From RUG11198 sp036342255 (GTDB taxonomy: Bacteria; Bacillota_I; Bacilli_A; RF39; UBA660): a DNA stretch of 8,624 bases. Positions 1-5,414 of this stretch are shown here, in pieces. Position numbers and translations under genes: made by a program. The stretch lies in assembly GCA_036342255.1 (NCBI GenBank), contig JAZAUS010000029.1, positions 1 through 8,624 of the forward strand, read 5' to 3'. Within the stretch, counting starts at the first letter, position 1; the number at the start of each line of letters is the position of its first letter. Below the pieces are notes generated by a model, which made no database searches, was not told the origin of the DNA, and worked only from the letters and a program-made list of their open reading frames with translations.

Positions 1-2
1 CA

Positions 3-341
3 GAAAGATTATTTAATTTAATACAAAAAATTTCTGAAATTGAACTTGACAAGTTCAAAATTCGTGCTAAGTTCTTTGAATGGGGTGGTAAAGTTCAAGT
101 AGATATGTATGAAACTTATAATTTTACACCTATTAATCAAGTATTTGACACACCTAATAAATCTTTATCCGAAATTACTACATTAGTAGAAAATAGAGAT
201 ACAGAATTATATGATTTTATAAATCGTTGTTTAGATGCTTTGGGTGATTTAATGGAAAATGGTGAATATGGTGGTGTATATGGCCCAATAAGTGAATATA
301 ATGAGTTTTATGCTATATTACAATATTTAGGGGGTAAATAA
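3..341 (+). CDS. Hypothetical protein, C-terminal 112 residues (5' end outside window)
   Basis: The reading frame is open from the first bases of the window. The first in-frame ATG (105) has no Shine-Dalgarno in front of it and the 34 codons before it look equally coding, so I treat the gene as truncated at its 5' end rather than starting at 105. The visible part begins ERLFNLIQKISEIELDKFK and ends in a Gly-rich segment, NGEYGGVYGPISEYNEF, then LQYLGGK. It is acidic and probably mixed helix/strand. No motif is recognised. The GGGGG that serves as ribosome binding site for the next gene lies inside its last codons, and only three bases separate the two genes, so translation is probably coupled. 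Confidence 0.85.
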   Translation, partial: ERLFNLIQKISEIELDKFKIRAKFFEWGGKVQVDMYETYNFTPINQVFDTPNKSLSEITTLVENRDTELYDFINRCLDALGDLMENGEYGGVYGPISEYNEFYAILQYLGGK

Positions 342-344
342 ACT

Positions 345-623
345 ATGAAAACAATATTAGATTATGATTTTTGGTATTCTTTAACACAATATGCTAATGA
401 AATATGGAAAGGTTATTTTTCTGAAGAAGAAATGAGAGAAAATGCCCAAGTGTATTTAGATGAATGGGAATATTCTATAAAAACTAAAGAATTATCTTAT
501 ACTATTAGTAAATGTTTAGAAAACTTATTAGAAGATAAGGCTTGTAATATTGAAGAAGCTATTGATTTTATAACAAAGATTAAAAAAGAAATAAAAAGAC
601 ATCAAATTAAAGAAGTTGATTAA
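345..623 (+). CDS. Small, mostly helical hypothetical protein (92 aa)
   Basis: Function unknown. The sequence starts MKTILDYDFWYSLTQYANEIW and reads as a run of amphipathic helices: acidic and aromatic in the first half (FSEEEMRENAQVYLDEWEYS, residues 25-44), with a Lys-rich C-terminus (ITKIKKEIKRHQIKE, 76-90). No membrane segment or signal peptide is visible, so it is probably cytoplasmic. The start ATG is preceded by AGGGGG at about ten bases, inside the end of the upstream gene. The junction TAA-ACT-ATG-AAAA is repeated at 3368-3380. Small helical proteins of this style are, from memory, common in clostridial phages, but I can assign no family. Confidence 0.85.
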   Translation: MKTILDYDFWYSLTQYANEIWKGYFSEEEMRENAQVYLDEWEYSIKTKELSYTISKCLENLLEDKACNIEEAIDFITKIKKEIKRHQIKEVD

Positions 624-624
624 A

Positions 625-630
625 AGGAGG
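625..630 (+). promoter_or_regulatory. Ribosome binding site that fixes the start at 637
   Basis: A perfect AGGAGG lies six bases before the ATG at 637. An in-frame ATG exists upstream at 616, but it is inside the previous gene and has no Shine-Dalgarno, so 637 is the start. Confidence 0.85.
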
Positions 631-636
631 TTAATT

Positions 637-1005
637 ATGAAATATAAAGTAACAACGCCAGATGAATGTTATGTATTCGATACAGAAGTAAAAACAGAAG
701 AACTTGATTTAATATTAGATGAGTTTGCTAATCAATCAAATTGGGTAAATGAATTTGCAAGTGAATCTATAGATTCCATAGACGAAAAAGATAATAGAGA
801 TGAAATATGGGCTGAATTTGACGCTTTGTATATTAAAAAGAAGAATGAGTTTTATAATACCCTTATTAGTAAAGGTAGAGTTAGTTTTACTAATCAAGGA
901 TATGTTGAATATGTAAAATCTTGTAAAGTAAAACAAATTGAAGAATATAAAAATGCGAGTACAACAGAATATGAGTGGTCTATTGAGCGTATTGATGATG
1001 AGTAG
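637..1005 (+). CDS. Acidic hypothetical protein (122 aa)
   Basis: Function unknown. The product begins MKYKVTTPDECYVFDTEVKT, which looks like a short beta hairpin, followed by a helix-rich acidic middle (EELDLILDEFANQSNWVNEF, about 23-42). A more basic stretch around VSFTNQGYVEYVKSCKVKQI precedes an acidic end. Start 637 is chosen from the AGGAGG six bases upstream; the upstream ATG at 616 would overlap the preceding gene. The gene ends with tandem in-frame stops, TAG then TAA, and the second stop merges into the next gene's AAAGGAG. At 985-990 Glu-Arg is written GAG CGT, one of four such pairs in the window that avoid an ACGT site. Confidence 0.88.
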   Translation: MKYKVTTPDECYVFDTEVKTEELDLILDEFANQSNWVNEFASESIDSIDEKDNRDEIWAEFDALYIKKKNEFYNTLISKGRVSFTNQGYVEYVKSCKVKQIEEYKNASTTEYEWSIERIDDE

Positions 1006-1021
1006 TAAAGGAGATATTTAT

Positions 1022-1390
1022 ATGGAATATATAGATGGTGAGGATATTGATGAAATAAAGAAATTATTATTATATAGAAAAATAGTTGATGTACAATTAC
1101 ATAATGATGACATGACAGGAACTATGGTATTAGATGATGGAACTACTTTAAAAATAGTTTCAAATGAGGGTTGTGGTGGATGTAGTAATGGTTGGTATTA
1201 CTTAGAAGAATTAAATAAATGTGATAATGCTATTACTAATGTAGAACTTGTATATGATGTAAGAGGTTATGATGAAGTAATTCAAATATTTGTATATGCA
1301 GAAGATACAAGAATAAAGATAATTGATGTATATGGTGATGAGGGTAATGGTTACTATGGTCGTGGTTTTGTAATATATGTAGAAAGATAG
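1022..1390 (+). CDS. DUF7448-like conserved phage protein (122 aa)
   Basis: Role unknown. The body matches a pattern I recall from many actinobacterial and Firmicutes phages, which I believe is DUF7448 (label from memory, not searched). In order: LDDGTTLKI (37-45), a Gly-Cys turn GCGGC (50-54), the helix ELNKCDNAITNVE (63-75), and the C-terminal strands IFVYAEDTRIKIIDVYGDEG (89-108) followed by NGYYGRGFVI (109-118). C51 and C54 form CGGC and could bind metal or be redox-active, but this is inference. Start 1022 follows AAAGGAG at a normal distance. An in-frame ATG at 938 lies deep in the preceding gene and has no ribosome binding site. The TAG stop directly touches the next gene's AGGAGG and sits where the family normally ends, so TAG is not recoded here. 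Confidence 0.92.
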   Translation: MEYIDGEDIDEIKKLLLYRKIVDVQLHNDDMTGTMVLDDGTTLKIVSNEGCGGCSNGWYYLEELNKCDNAITNVELVYDVRGYDEVIQIFVYAEDTRIKIIDVYGDEGNGYYGRGFVIYVER

Positions 1391-1404
1391 AGGAGGTTAG
1401 TATT

Positions 1405-1716
1405 ATGGGAAATCCAATGTTTAAGGAATTCGGAATTGAAGAATTAACAACTTTTTGGGATGATTTTACTATTGCAGATAAATTTGGACTTGATGCAGTA
1501 AGAGATACTTATAATAGAGGTTTTAAGTATGCAAAAACTAATTATAAATATTTAACAGAATTTGTAATGGTATTAAATCATAAAATTTGGCAACATTATG
1601 AACATAATAATGAATTAGCTGAATTATATAATGAATTATGGGAAAAAGCTGATGCTTATGCTTGTGATAACTTAAAAGATGATGAATTATCCTATTTCTA
1701 TAGAACTACTGATTAA
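1405..1716 (+). CDS. Conserved hypothetical helical protein of phages and mobile elements (103 aa)
   Basis: The C-terminal two thirds has a pattern I recall from many clostridial prophages and conjugative elements: YKYLTEFVMVLNHKIWQHYE (47-66), then LYNELWEKADAYACDN (74-89), then LKDDELSYFYRTTD (90-103). It is aromatic-rich and almost entirely helical, with a hydrophobic face suited to protein-protein contact. The biochemical role is unknown to me. No zinc or catalytic motif is visible. Start 1405 has AGGAGG eight bases upstream, overlapping the preceding TAG stop; a second ATG four codons later is less well placed. The next gene follows after 35 bases. Confidence 0.92.
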   Translation: MGNPMFKEFGIEELTTFWDDFTIADKFGLDAVRDTYNRGFKYAKTNYKYLTEFVMVLNHKIWQHYEHNNELAELYNELWEKADAYACDNLKDDELSYFYRTTD

Positions 1717-1751
1717 ATCCTATTTAATTATATATAAAAGGAGGGTTTATT

Positions 1752-2024
1752 ATGAAATTTGTATTTATGCGTCAAGATGAATTAGGAGATGAAAGTAGAG
1801 CCTTTGGTTCAGAGTTTTTAGAGGGTGTTCACGAATTCCCTAATTTTGATAGTGATGATGAAGCTATGCAAGAAGCCTTTGATGCTTGGAAAAATGTAAT
1901 GGAATCCAAAGGTAATAAGGAATGGCGTGAGAAATATGGACCAGAAAGTACTATATATTTAGAAAGAGAATATAGTGATATGTCTATGTCCGATTGGCAT
2001 AAATTAGGATATGGATTAGATTAA
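1752..2024 (+). CDS. Hypothetical acidic protein (90 aa)
   Basis: Function unknown. It starts MKFVFMRQDELGDESRAFGS with a likely short strand, continues with an acidic helix (SDDEAMQEAFDAWKNVMES, 34-52), and ends SDMSMSDWHKLGYGLD. No signal peptide or membrane span is present. The start is supported by a strong AGGAGGG six bases upstream. Its last 15 bases, including the stop codon, recur exactly at 2559-2573, just after the next gene. His27 before Glu is written CAC (1830-1832), avoiding a CATG site. Confidence 0.88.
   Translation: MKFVFMRQDELGDESRAFGSEFLEGVHEFPNFDSDDEAMQEAFDAWKNVMESKGNKEWREKYGPESTIYLEREYSDMSMSDWHKLGYGLD
2010..2024 (+). repeat. 15-base direct repeat, copy 1
   Basis: TATGGATTAGATTAA encodes the last residues YGLD and the stop of the gene at 1752-2024. 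The identical 15 bases recur at 2559-2573. The two copies bracket exactly one gene (2042-2557), and in both a GGAGG Shine-Dalgarno follows almost at once. Confidence 0.6.
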
Positions 2025-2026
2025 AT

Positions 2027-2032
2027 AGGAGG
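2027..2032 (+). promoter_or_regulatory. Ribosome binding site deciding between ATG 2036 and ATG 2042
   Basis: AGGAGG ends only three bases before the ATG at 2036 but nine bases before the in-frame ATG at 2042. The second spacing matches the rest of the window, so 2042 is preferred. Confidence 0.7.
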
Positions 2033-2041
2033 TTAATGTCA

Positions 2042-2557
2042 ATGAATATTTGGTGTGATTTTACTTTTATAATTACAGAAAATGATAAAGAATCTATATC
2101 ATATAGTTATCAAGATGCTGTAAATGCAATATTTTCCGACCATTTAAGTGAAATTTTTTATTCTAATATTCCAGAACTACATATTATTACTGAAATCAAG
2201 AAGTATCTTTGTGATAATATGGATGATTTTGTATATATTTATGGTAATGAATATGTAAATGTTGTTTCGGAAAATTTTGTTGATGAGATAGGTACTGTAA
2301 ATGCAATAGATACATTTTGGAAGAAGTTCGATAAAGTATTATTACAAGAACTATTAAATGTTTTTATTGATAAAGTTACTTTTTATTCAAGAGATACTTG
2401 GAATGATACTGATTTTGATGAAACATTTGATGAATATGTTAAAGATATTAAAGGCTTGGATGGTAAAGATAGTAAAGTTTTATATTGTGATAACGATAAT
2501 ATCTGTATATTAGATTATTGGGGTCCTATAAAAGATTTACCACATTTAGCAGAGTAA
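2042..2557 (+). CDS. Hypothetical acidic protein (171 aa)
   Basis: Function unknown. It is one of the longer products and very acidic, with an aromatic-rich start (MNIWCDFTFIITENDKES). The central region is helical (ELHIITEIKKYLCDNMDDF; later FWKKFDKVLLQELLNVFIDK). A C-terminal segment ends LYCDNDNICILDYWGPIKD. No metal site, nucleotide-binding loop or membrane span is visible. ATG 2042 is chosen over 2036 because of ribosome-binding-site spacing; the difference is only two residues. The gene is bracketed by identical 15-base repeats, so it may be a cassette inserted behind its upstream neighbour. Asp before His is written GAC at 2138-2140, avoiding GATC. Confidence 0.87.
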   Translation: MNIWCDFTFIITENDKESISYSYQDAVNAIFSDHLSEIFYSNIPELHIITEIKKYLCDNMDDFVYIYGNEYVNVVSENFVDEIGTVNAIDTFWKKFDKVLLQELLNVFIDKVTFYSRDTWNDTDFDETFDEYVKDIKGLDGKDSKVLYCDNDNICILDYWGPIKDLPHLAE

Positions 2558-2558
2558 T

Positions 2559-2573
2559 TATGGATTAGATTAA
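2559..2573 (+). repeat. 15-base direct repeat, copy 2
   Basis: This exact copy of 2010-2024 lies in the 30-base gap after the gene ending at 2557. In one frame it reads as a YGLD-stop tail directly before GGAGG, as if the 3' end of the upstream gene had been duplicated. Confidence 0.6.
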
Positions 2574-2587
2574 GGAGGAAGTTTATA

Positions 2588-3010
2588 ATGAAACAAAAAA
2601 TTATTAAACTGATAACAATGGCGTTACTGATTGTATTTATAGTTAATATAGTACCTTTTAATAATGTACAAGCATCAACAACTATAACACAATTAAAACA
2701 AGGACAAGTTAAATATGTTAATGGTAAGACATCATTAAATATTACTTGGATTGATTATTCTAATGTATCTTATTATGACCATTATCAAATAATTGTTAAA
2801 GGTGCAAAAACTGGTAAGGTTTACTTAAATAAATCACAAACAAGTAATAAGATAACATTCAAAATAACTGATGCTATGAAGTCAGAAAGAGTTAATATTG
2901 CTGTTAAAGTAGTAAGAATAATTCCAGATGGTTGCACATATGATAATTTAAGTGGTTTTAGTGATGAAAAACTTACTGTGAATAATCAATGGATAATGAA
3001 TCTTAAATAA
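2588..3010 (+). CDS. Exported protein: Sec signal peptide plus fibronectin-III-like domain (140 aa)
   Basis: The N-terminus is a textbook signal peptide: Lys at 2, 4 and 7, a hydrophobic core from about L8 to F24, and V27-Q28-A29 before S30 as the likely signal peptidase I site. The mature part (about 110 residues) alternates strands like a fibronectin-III or related beta-sandwich: SLNITWIDYSNVSYYDHYQI, then IVKGAKTGKVYLNKSQTSNK, ITFKI, VNIAVKVVRI and a final GFSDEKLTV strand. It is Lys-rich and basic (about 15 Lys+Arg against 8 Asp+Glu after cleavage), unlike its acidic neighbours. No lipobox, LPXTG or C-terminal membrane anchor is visible, so it is probably secreted or loosely wall-bound. 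It may be a lysogeny or carrier-state gene acting on the host surface. The domain call rests on strand pattern only. AGGAGG lies nine bases before the ATG. Confidence 0.9.
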   Translation: MKQKIIKLITMALLIVFIVNIVPFNNVQASTTITQLKQGQVKYVNGKTSLNITWIDYSNVSYYDHYQIIVKGAKTGKVYLNKSQTSNKITFKITDAMKSERVNIAVKVVRIIPDGCTYDNLSGFSDEKLTVNNQWIMNLK

Positions 3011-3028
3011 TATAAGAGGTATTTAGTT

Positions 3029-3370
3029 ATGGGAGTACTTAAAGCAGATGTTTTTAATGCTGGTGGAAATTGTTTATTATATTATGGACAATTTGAAGAC
3101 GGTTTATATTTTGTAATAAGCGAAAATCAATTATTTATTCTGGATACTAATTATCTTGAAGTATTTGAGGACAATTATTATATAAAAACTGGTGGTATTA
3201 CAACTAAATGGGAAAAAGAACATACTTTAGAAATGTATGAATTACGCAACGCAAGTAATGATATTGTAGAAATGGTAGAAGATATATTTAAGAAATTAAA
3301 AGAAACCCATTCCAGTATTTATGATTGGAATACATTATGTAATATAGAATTATTTAGAGATGGGAGATAA
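3029..3370 (+). CDS. Hypothetical protein with beta-rich N-terminus (113 aa)
   Basis: The start, MGVLKADVFNAGGNCLLYYG, then QFEDGLYFVISENQLFILDT reads as consecutive beta strands. I vaguely recall similar ADVYNAGGNC-type openings in phage hypothetical proteins but cannot name a family. A WEKEHTLEMYEL segment (61-72) and an acidic helix (IVEMVEDIFKKLKETH, 79-94) complete it. The ribosome binding site is a weaker GAGG nine bases before ATG 3029. The end of the gene (codons for DGR) contains GGGAG, which serves as the next gene's ribosome binding site, with three bases between stop and next ATG. Confidence 0.87.
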   Translation: MGVLKADVFNAGGNCLLYYGQFEDGLYFVISENQLFILDTNYLEVFEDNYYIKTGGITTKWEKEHTLEMYELRNASNDIVEMVEDIFKKLKETHSSIYDWNTLCNIELFRDGR

Positions 3371-3373
3371 ACT

Positions 3374-3586
3374 ATGAAAATCAAAGATATTTTTAATGTA
3401 TTAGATACAAGTGAAGTACAAAGAATTTGTGTGTTTCCTAAAACACAACCAGTATTAGGTATAAGACCAAATGAAGGAAGGTTTGTTTCTATAAGTATTA
3501 CTGATAGGGATAAAATTATGCAAATATTAGATATGGAAGTAGAACAAATATCTATTTCAGATGGATTCTTAAATATAAATGTATAA
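3374..3586 (+). CDS. Small hypothetical protein, possibly shortened at its C-terminus (70 aa)
   Basis: Function unknown. The product (MKIKDIFNVLDTSEVQRICV onward, ending EVEQISISDGFLNINV) is less acidic than its neighbours and probably an alpha/beta fold. GGGAG lies seven bases before the ATG, inside the end of the preceding gene. Directly behind the TAA, a different frame continues with a coding-like tail (ILDGYPEFSKYADELENCL, stop at 3643-3645). One additional base near 3570-3586 would join the two into a protein of about 90 residues, so this may be a frameshifted allele. It could equally be an intact gene followed by debris. Confidence 0.8.
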   Translation: MKIKDIFNVLDTSEVQRICVFPKTQPVLGIRPNEGRFVSISITDRDKIMQILDMEVEQISISDGFLNINV

Positions 3587-3645
3587 TTTTAGATGGTTAT
3601 CCAGAATTTAGTAAATATGCAGACGAATTAGAAAATTGTTTATAA
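3583..3645 (+). pseudogene. Orphan coding-like tail without a start codon
   Basis: In the 72-base gap before the gene at 3659, one frame reads IILDGYPEFSKYADELENCL and a TAA that abuts AAAAGGAG. That frame is open from 3514 but has no ATG, GTG or TTG with a ribosome binding site, so it cannot be a separate gene. Codon choice and acidic character match the neighbours. It is either the lost C-terminus of the gene at 3374 (frameshift) or the 3' end of a deleted gene. An open stretch this short also occurs by chance in A+T-rich DNA. Confidence 0.35.
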
Positions 3646-3658
3646 AAAGGAGAAATCA

Positions 3659-4018
3659 ATGAAATCACAAGCGTGTATGGTGTGTCATTATAATTCTTCA
3701 CCATTAGATTTAGTTAATTTACAACGATTATCTAATTTTTTATCAACAAAAGTTGATGTTAGCCAAGTATATAGACCAAATAGATATAATTGGCACTCTA
3801 ATAATAAATGTCAATATGGTATGAATTGTAGTAAGACACATAGTTATGATAATTCTTTCAGACGAATTACTACTGAATTAGATGAATTATTAACTGGTTA
3901 TATAGAACAGACTGATTGTAGTGATTACCACGAAATATTAAGATATTTACAAGGGTATCAAGCTACTGTATATAGAGAGTTTGAAATTGATGTTAGAAAA
4001 CATAAAGCAAAAGAATAA
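3659..4018 (+). CDS. Cys/His protein with partial CCCH-type finger spacing (119 aa)
   Basis: The visible motifs are C6-x2-C9-H10 at the N-terminus and C51-x5-C57-x3-H61 in the middle (KCQYGMNCSKTH). The second has the exact spacing and flavour of the last three ligands of CCCH zinc fingers (C-x8-C-x5-C-x3-H). However, the position nine residues before C51 is Arg, and only H46 lies nearby, so the fourth ligand would have to be H46 or come from C6/C9. CCCH fingers of this type usually bind RNA; that role here is inference. The rest is helical (FRRITTELDELLTGYIEQTD) with a basic end (VRKHKAKE). AGGAG lies six bases before the ATG. The stop codon overlaps the next gene's ribosome binding site. 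Charge is near neutral, unlike most neighbours. Confidence 0.88.
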   Translation: MKSQACMVCHYNSSPLDLVNLQRLSNFLSTKVDVSQVYRPNRYNWHSNNKCQYGMNCSKTHSYDNSFRRITTELDELLTGYIEQTDCSDYHEILRYLQGYQATVYREFEIDVRKHKAKE

Positions 4019-4031
4019 GGAGAATATTATT

Positions 4032-4670
4032 ATGACTACAATTACTATAGAAGATACATCCGAATTAAGTTGGTTATATAGTAATGACCAATGGAAAGAT
4101 TATGTATGTGAAGATTTTGATGAAAATGTTGTATTGTTAGGAAATCGTCATAATCAAGAATATGCTGAAGCAAAATGGTGGATAGATGCTAAAGACCTTA
4201 TTAGTGATTTAGACCAATATTATGAAGATGATATTCGTGATTTATTTAAGGACGAATTTGATGAAGATACAATTAGTAGAATATTAGATGCTTATAATAA
4301 GACAGATTATAGTGATAATATTGATTTTGTAATAGAAATTATTCAAATTATGCACCCAAATTTAGAAATAGAAACCAGTACCATTAGAGGAAGTTCCCAA
4401 AGTGATTGGAGAGATGTAGTATATGTAGCTAATAAAGTCAATGTACGCACATTAGAGCAATATTATTGGGGATTATTAGTAGAATTACATATTGAAACCG
4501 ATGGTGATACAGATAGATGGGAAGTTTTAACAGAAGATGATTTTTGGGAAATGGAGCGTGGTGACCTTAAAAAAGGATTAAGGGCTATGTTTGATATACC
4601 TAGTGATGAAGAAATAGTAGTTAAAAGAGTTAATGGTTATATAACAACACCTACATATGAAGAAATTTAA
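4032..4670 (+). CDS. Very acidic conserved phage-type protein with RGSSQSDW motif (212 aa)
   Basis: This is the longest complete product. I count about 52 Asp+Glu against 19 Lys+Arg, a net charge near -33. Acidic and aromatic clusters fill the first half (DLISDLDQYYEDDIRD and LFKDEFDEDTISRILDAYN). The core TIRGSSQSDWRDVVYV (117-132) followed by LEQYYWGLLVELHIE (141-155) resembles an RGYSQGDW...YYWG pattern I recall from hypothetical proteins of actinophages and Firmicutes phages; the function is unknown. The C-terminal DDFWEMERGDLKKGLRAMFD (169-188) is also typical. A DNA-mimic or protein-inhibitor role is possible on charge alone. Start 4032 has AAGGAG nine bases upstream. An in-frame ATG at 3981 lies in the preceding gene without a ribosome binding site. 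Confidence 0.93.
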   Translation: MTTITIEDTSELSWLYSNDQWKDYVCEDFDENVVLLGNRHNQEYAEAKWWIDAKDLISDLDQYYEDDIRDLFKDEFDEDTISRILDAYNKTDYSDNIDFVIEIIQIMHPNLEIETSTIRGSSQSDWRDVVYVANKVNVRTLEQYYWGLLVELHIETDGDTDRWEVLTEDDFWEMERGDLKKGLRAMFDIPSDEEIVVKRVNGYITTPTYEEI

Positions 4671-4682
4671 GGAGAGTTTATT

Positions 4683-4904
4683 ATGAGTAAAGAACAATAT
4701 TGGACAGATGTATCAGTAGCATTAATGAATTTGGCACAAGCATTTAATGAGTGTAATAAAGCCTTTGATAATGTTGATGAAGGTGAACTTAATAATATTA
4801 TTTCTGATAATTATCCATTTGATATGTCATTTGATGAATTAACACTTGAAGTAATACATTGGAGTCGTGATTGTAGAAAAACAATTGCAAATAAACAATC
4901 ATAA
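4683..4904 (+). CDS. Small conserved hypothetical protein with YPFDxSFDEL motif (73 aa)
   Basis: The product is helical: an amphipathic N-terminal helix (YWTDVSVALMNLAQAFNECN), a turn containing NYPFDMSFDEL (43-53), and a final helix (TLEVIHWSRDCRKTI, 54-68). The YPFD-SFDEL-W arrangement is one I associate from memory with small proteins of Firmicutes phages, with no known function. AGGAG sits eight bases before the ATG and overlaps the stop of the gene before, so translation is probably coupled. The protein is probably cytoplasmic. Confidence 0.88.
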   Translation: MSKEQYWTDVSVALMNLAQAFNECNKAFDNVDEGELNNIISDNYPFDMSFDELTLEVIHWSRDCRKTIANKQS

Positions 4905-4917
4905 AGGGGATTTTAAT

Positions 4918-5193
4918 ATGGACGCACATACAAAAAGAATTGAAAGATATAATAATCTAAAACACACTAAAAATCAAGCAGAATGGGAAGAATGTGTTAA
5001 TATAAGAGAATCTGATTTATATAAGGGTATTGAACTTGATGATGCTTTAGATATTATAGAATTATTGGATGAATTTTATGATAAATTAAATGCACTTATT
5101 GATAGTCAAGGTCATTCTGGTATGAGTTATTCTGTTTGTAAATCAATTATTAAACATTTTCATATATGTGAAAATACAATAGATGATTTTTAA
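4918..5193 (+). CDS. Hypothetical helical protein with GHSGMS motif (91 aa)
   Basis: The N-terminal half is a charged helix region (AHTKRIERYNNLKHTKNQAE). It is followed by an acidic helix (LDDALDIIELLDEFYDKLNA, 40-59) and the turn QGHSGMSYSVCKSII (64-78). A GHSG turn followed by a Ser-rich helix start is a pattern I recall in several phage hypothetical proteins, in a context of no established function. It is not a serine-hydrolase nucleophile elbow in any convincing setting. ATG 4918 has AAGGGGA seven bases upstream. The in-frame ATG at 4867 lies inside the previous gene and has no ribosome binding site. Confidence 0.88.
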   Translation: MDAHTKRIERYNNLKHTKNQAEWEECVNIRESDLYKGIELDDALDIIELLDEFYDKLNALIDSQGHSGMSYSVCKSIIKHFHICENTIDDF

Positions 5194-5195
5194 AA

Positions 5196-5200
5196 AGGAG
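5196..5200 (+). promoter_or_regulatory. Ribosome binding site deciding between ATG 5203 and ATG 5209
   Basis: AGGAG ends two bases before the ATG at 5203 but eight bases before the ATG at 5209. The latter spacing is normal for this window, so the gene is taken to start at 5209. Confidence 0.75.
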
Positions 5201-5208
5201 AAATGATT

Positions 5209-5400
5209 ATGTATGATAAAATAGTTATTTTAGAGGGTAATATTGATGAACTTAAAGAACATTTAGAAATGAATAATTATGATTTTGATATTATTGGTAA
5301 AAAAGTTTATGTCTTTACAGAAGAACTTGATTATGTTGTAACTGTTTTAGATGACCATCAGTATAAATATTTGATAAATGATGGTAGTGTAGAGTATTAA
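5209..5400 (+). CDS. Very small hypothetical acidic protein (63 aa)
   Basis: The predicted fold alternates strand and helix: MYDKIVILEGN (strand), IDELKEHLEMNNYDF (helix), DIIGKKVYVF (hairpin), TEELDYVVTVLDDHQYKYLI (helix plus strand). This is close to a small ferredoxin-like beta-alpha-beta-beta-alpha-beta layout, but that is inference from pattern only. I count about 15 acidic against 5 basic residues. The start at 5209 is set by ribosome-binding-site spacing; 5203 would add only two residues. The stop codon merges into the next gene's AGGGGG. No family is recognised. Confidence 0.85.
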   Translation: MYDKIVILEGNIDELKEHLEMNNYDFDIIGKKVYVFTEELDYVVTVLDDHQYKYLINDGSVEY

Positions 5401-5414
5401 AGGGGGATATATTT

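Noticed and set aside
105..107. ATG 105 as the start of the first gene
   Set aside because: There is no ribosome binding site upstream and the frame is open and coding-like to the window edge.
736..936. Open frame on the minus strand (66 codons)
   Set aside because: It lies wholly inside the gene at 637-1005 on the other strand, has no ribosome binding site, and its hydrophobic product is the usual antisense shadow of an acidic A+T-rich gene.
5112..5129. GHSGMS as a serine-hydrolase nucleophile elbow (GxSxG-like)
   Set aside because: It lacks the G-x-S-x-G pattern, no catalytic Asp/His context is visible, and the 91-residue protein is too small for that fold.
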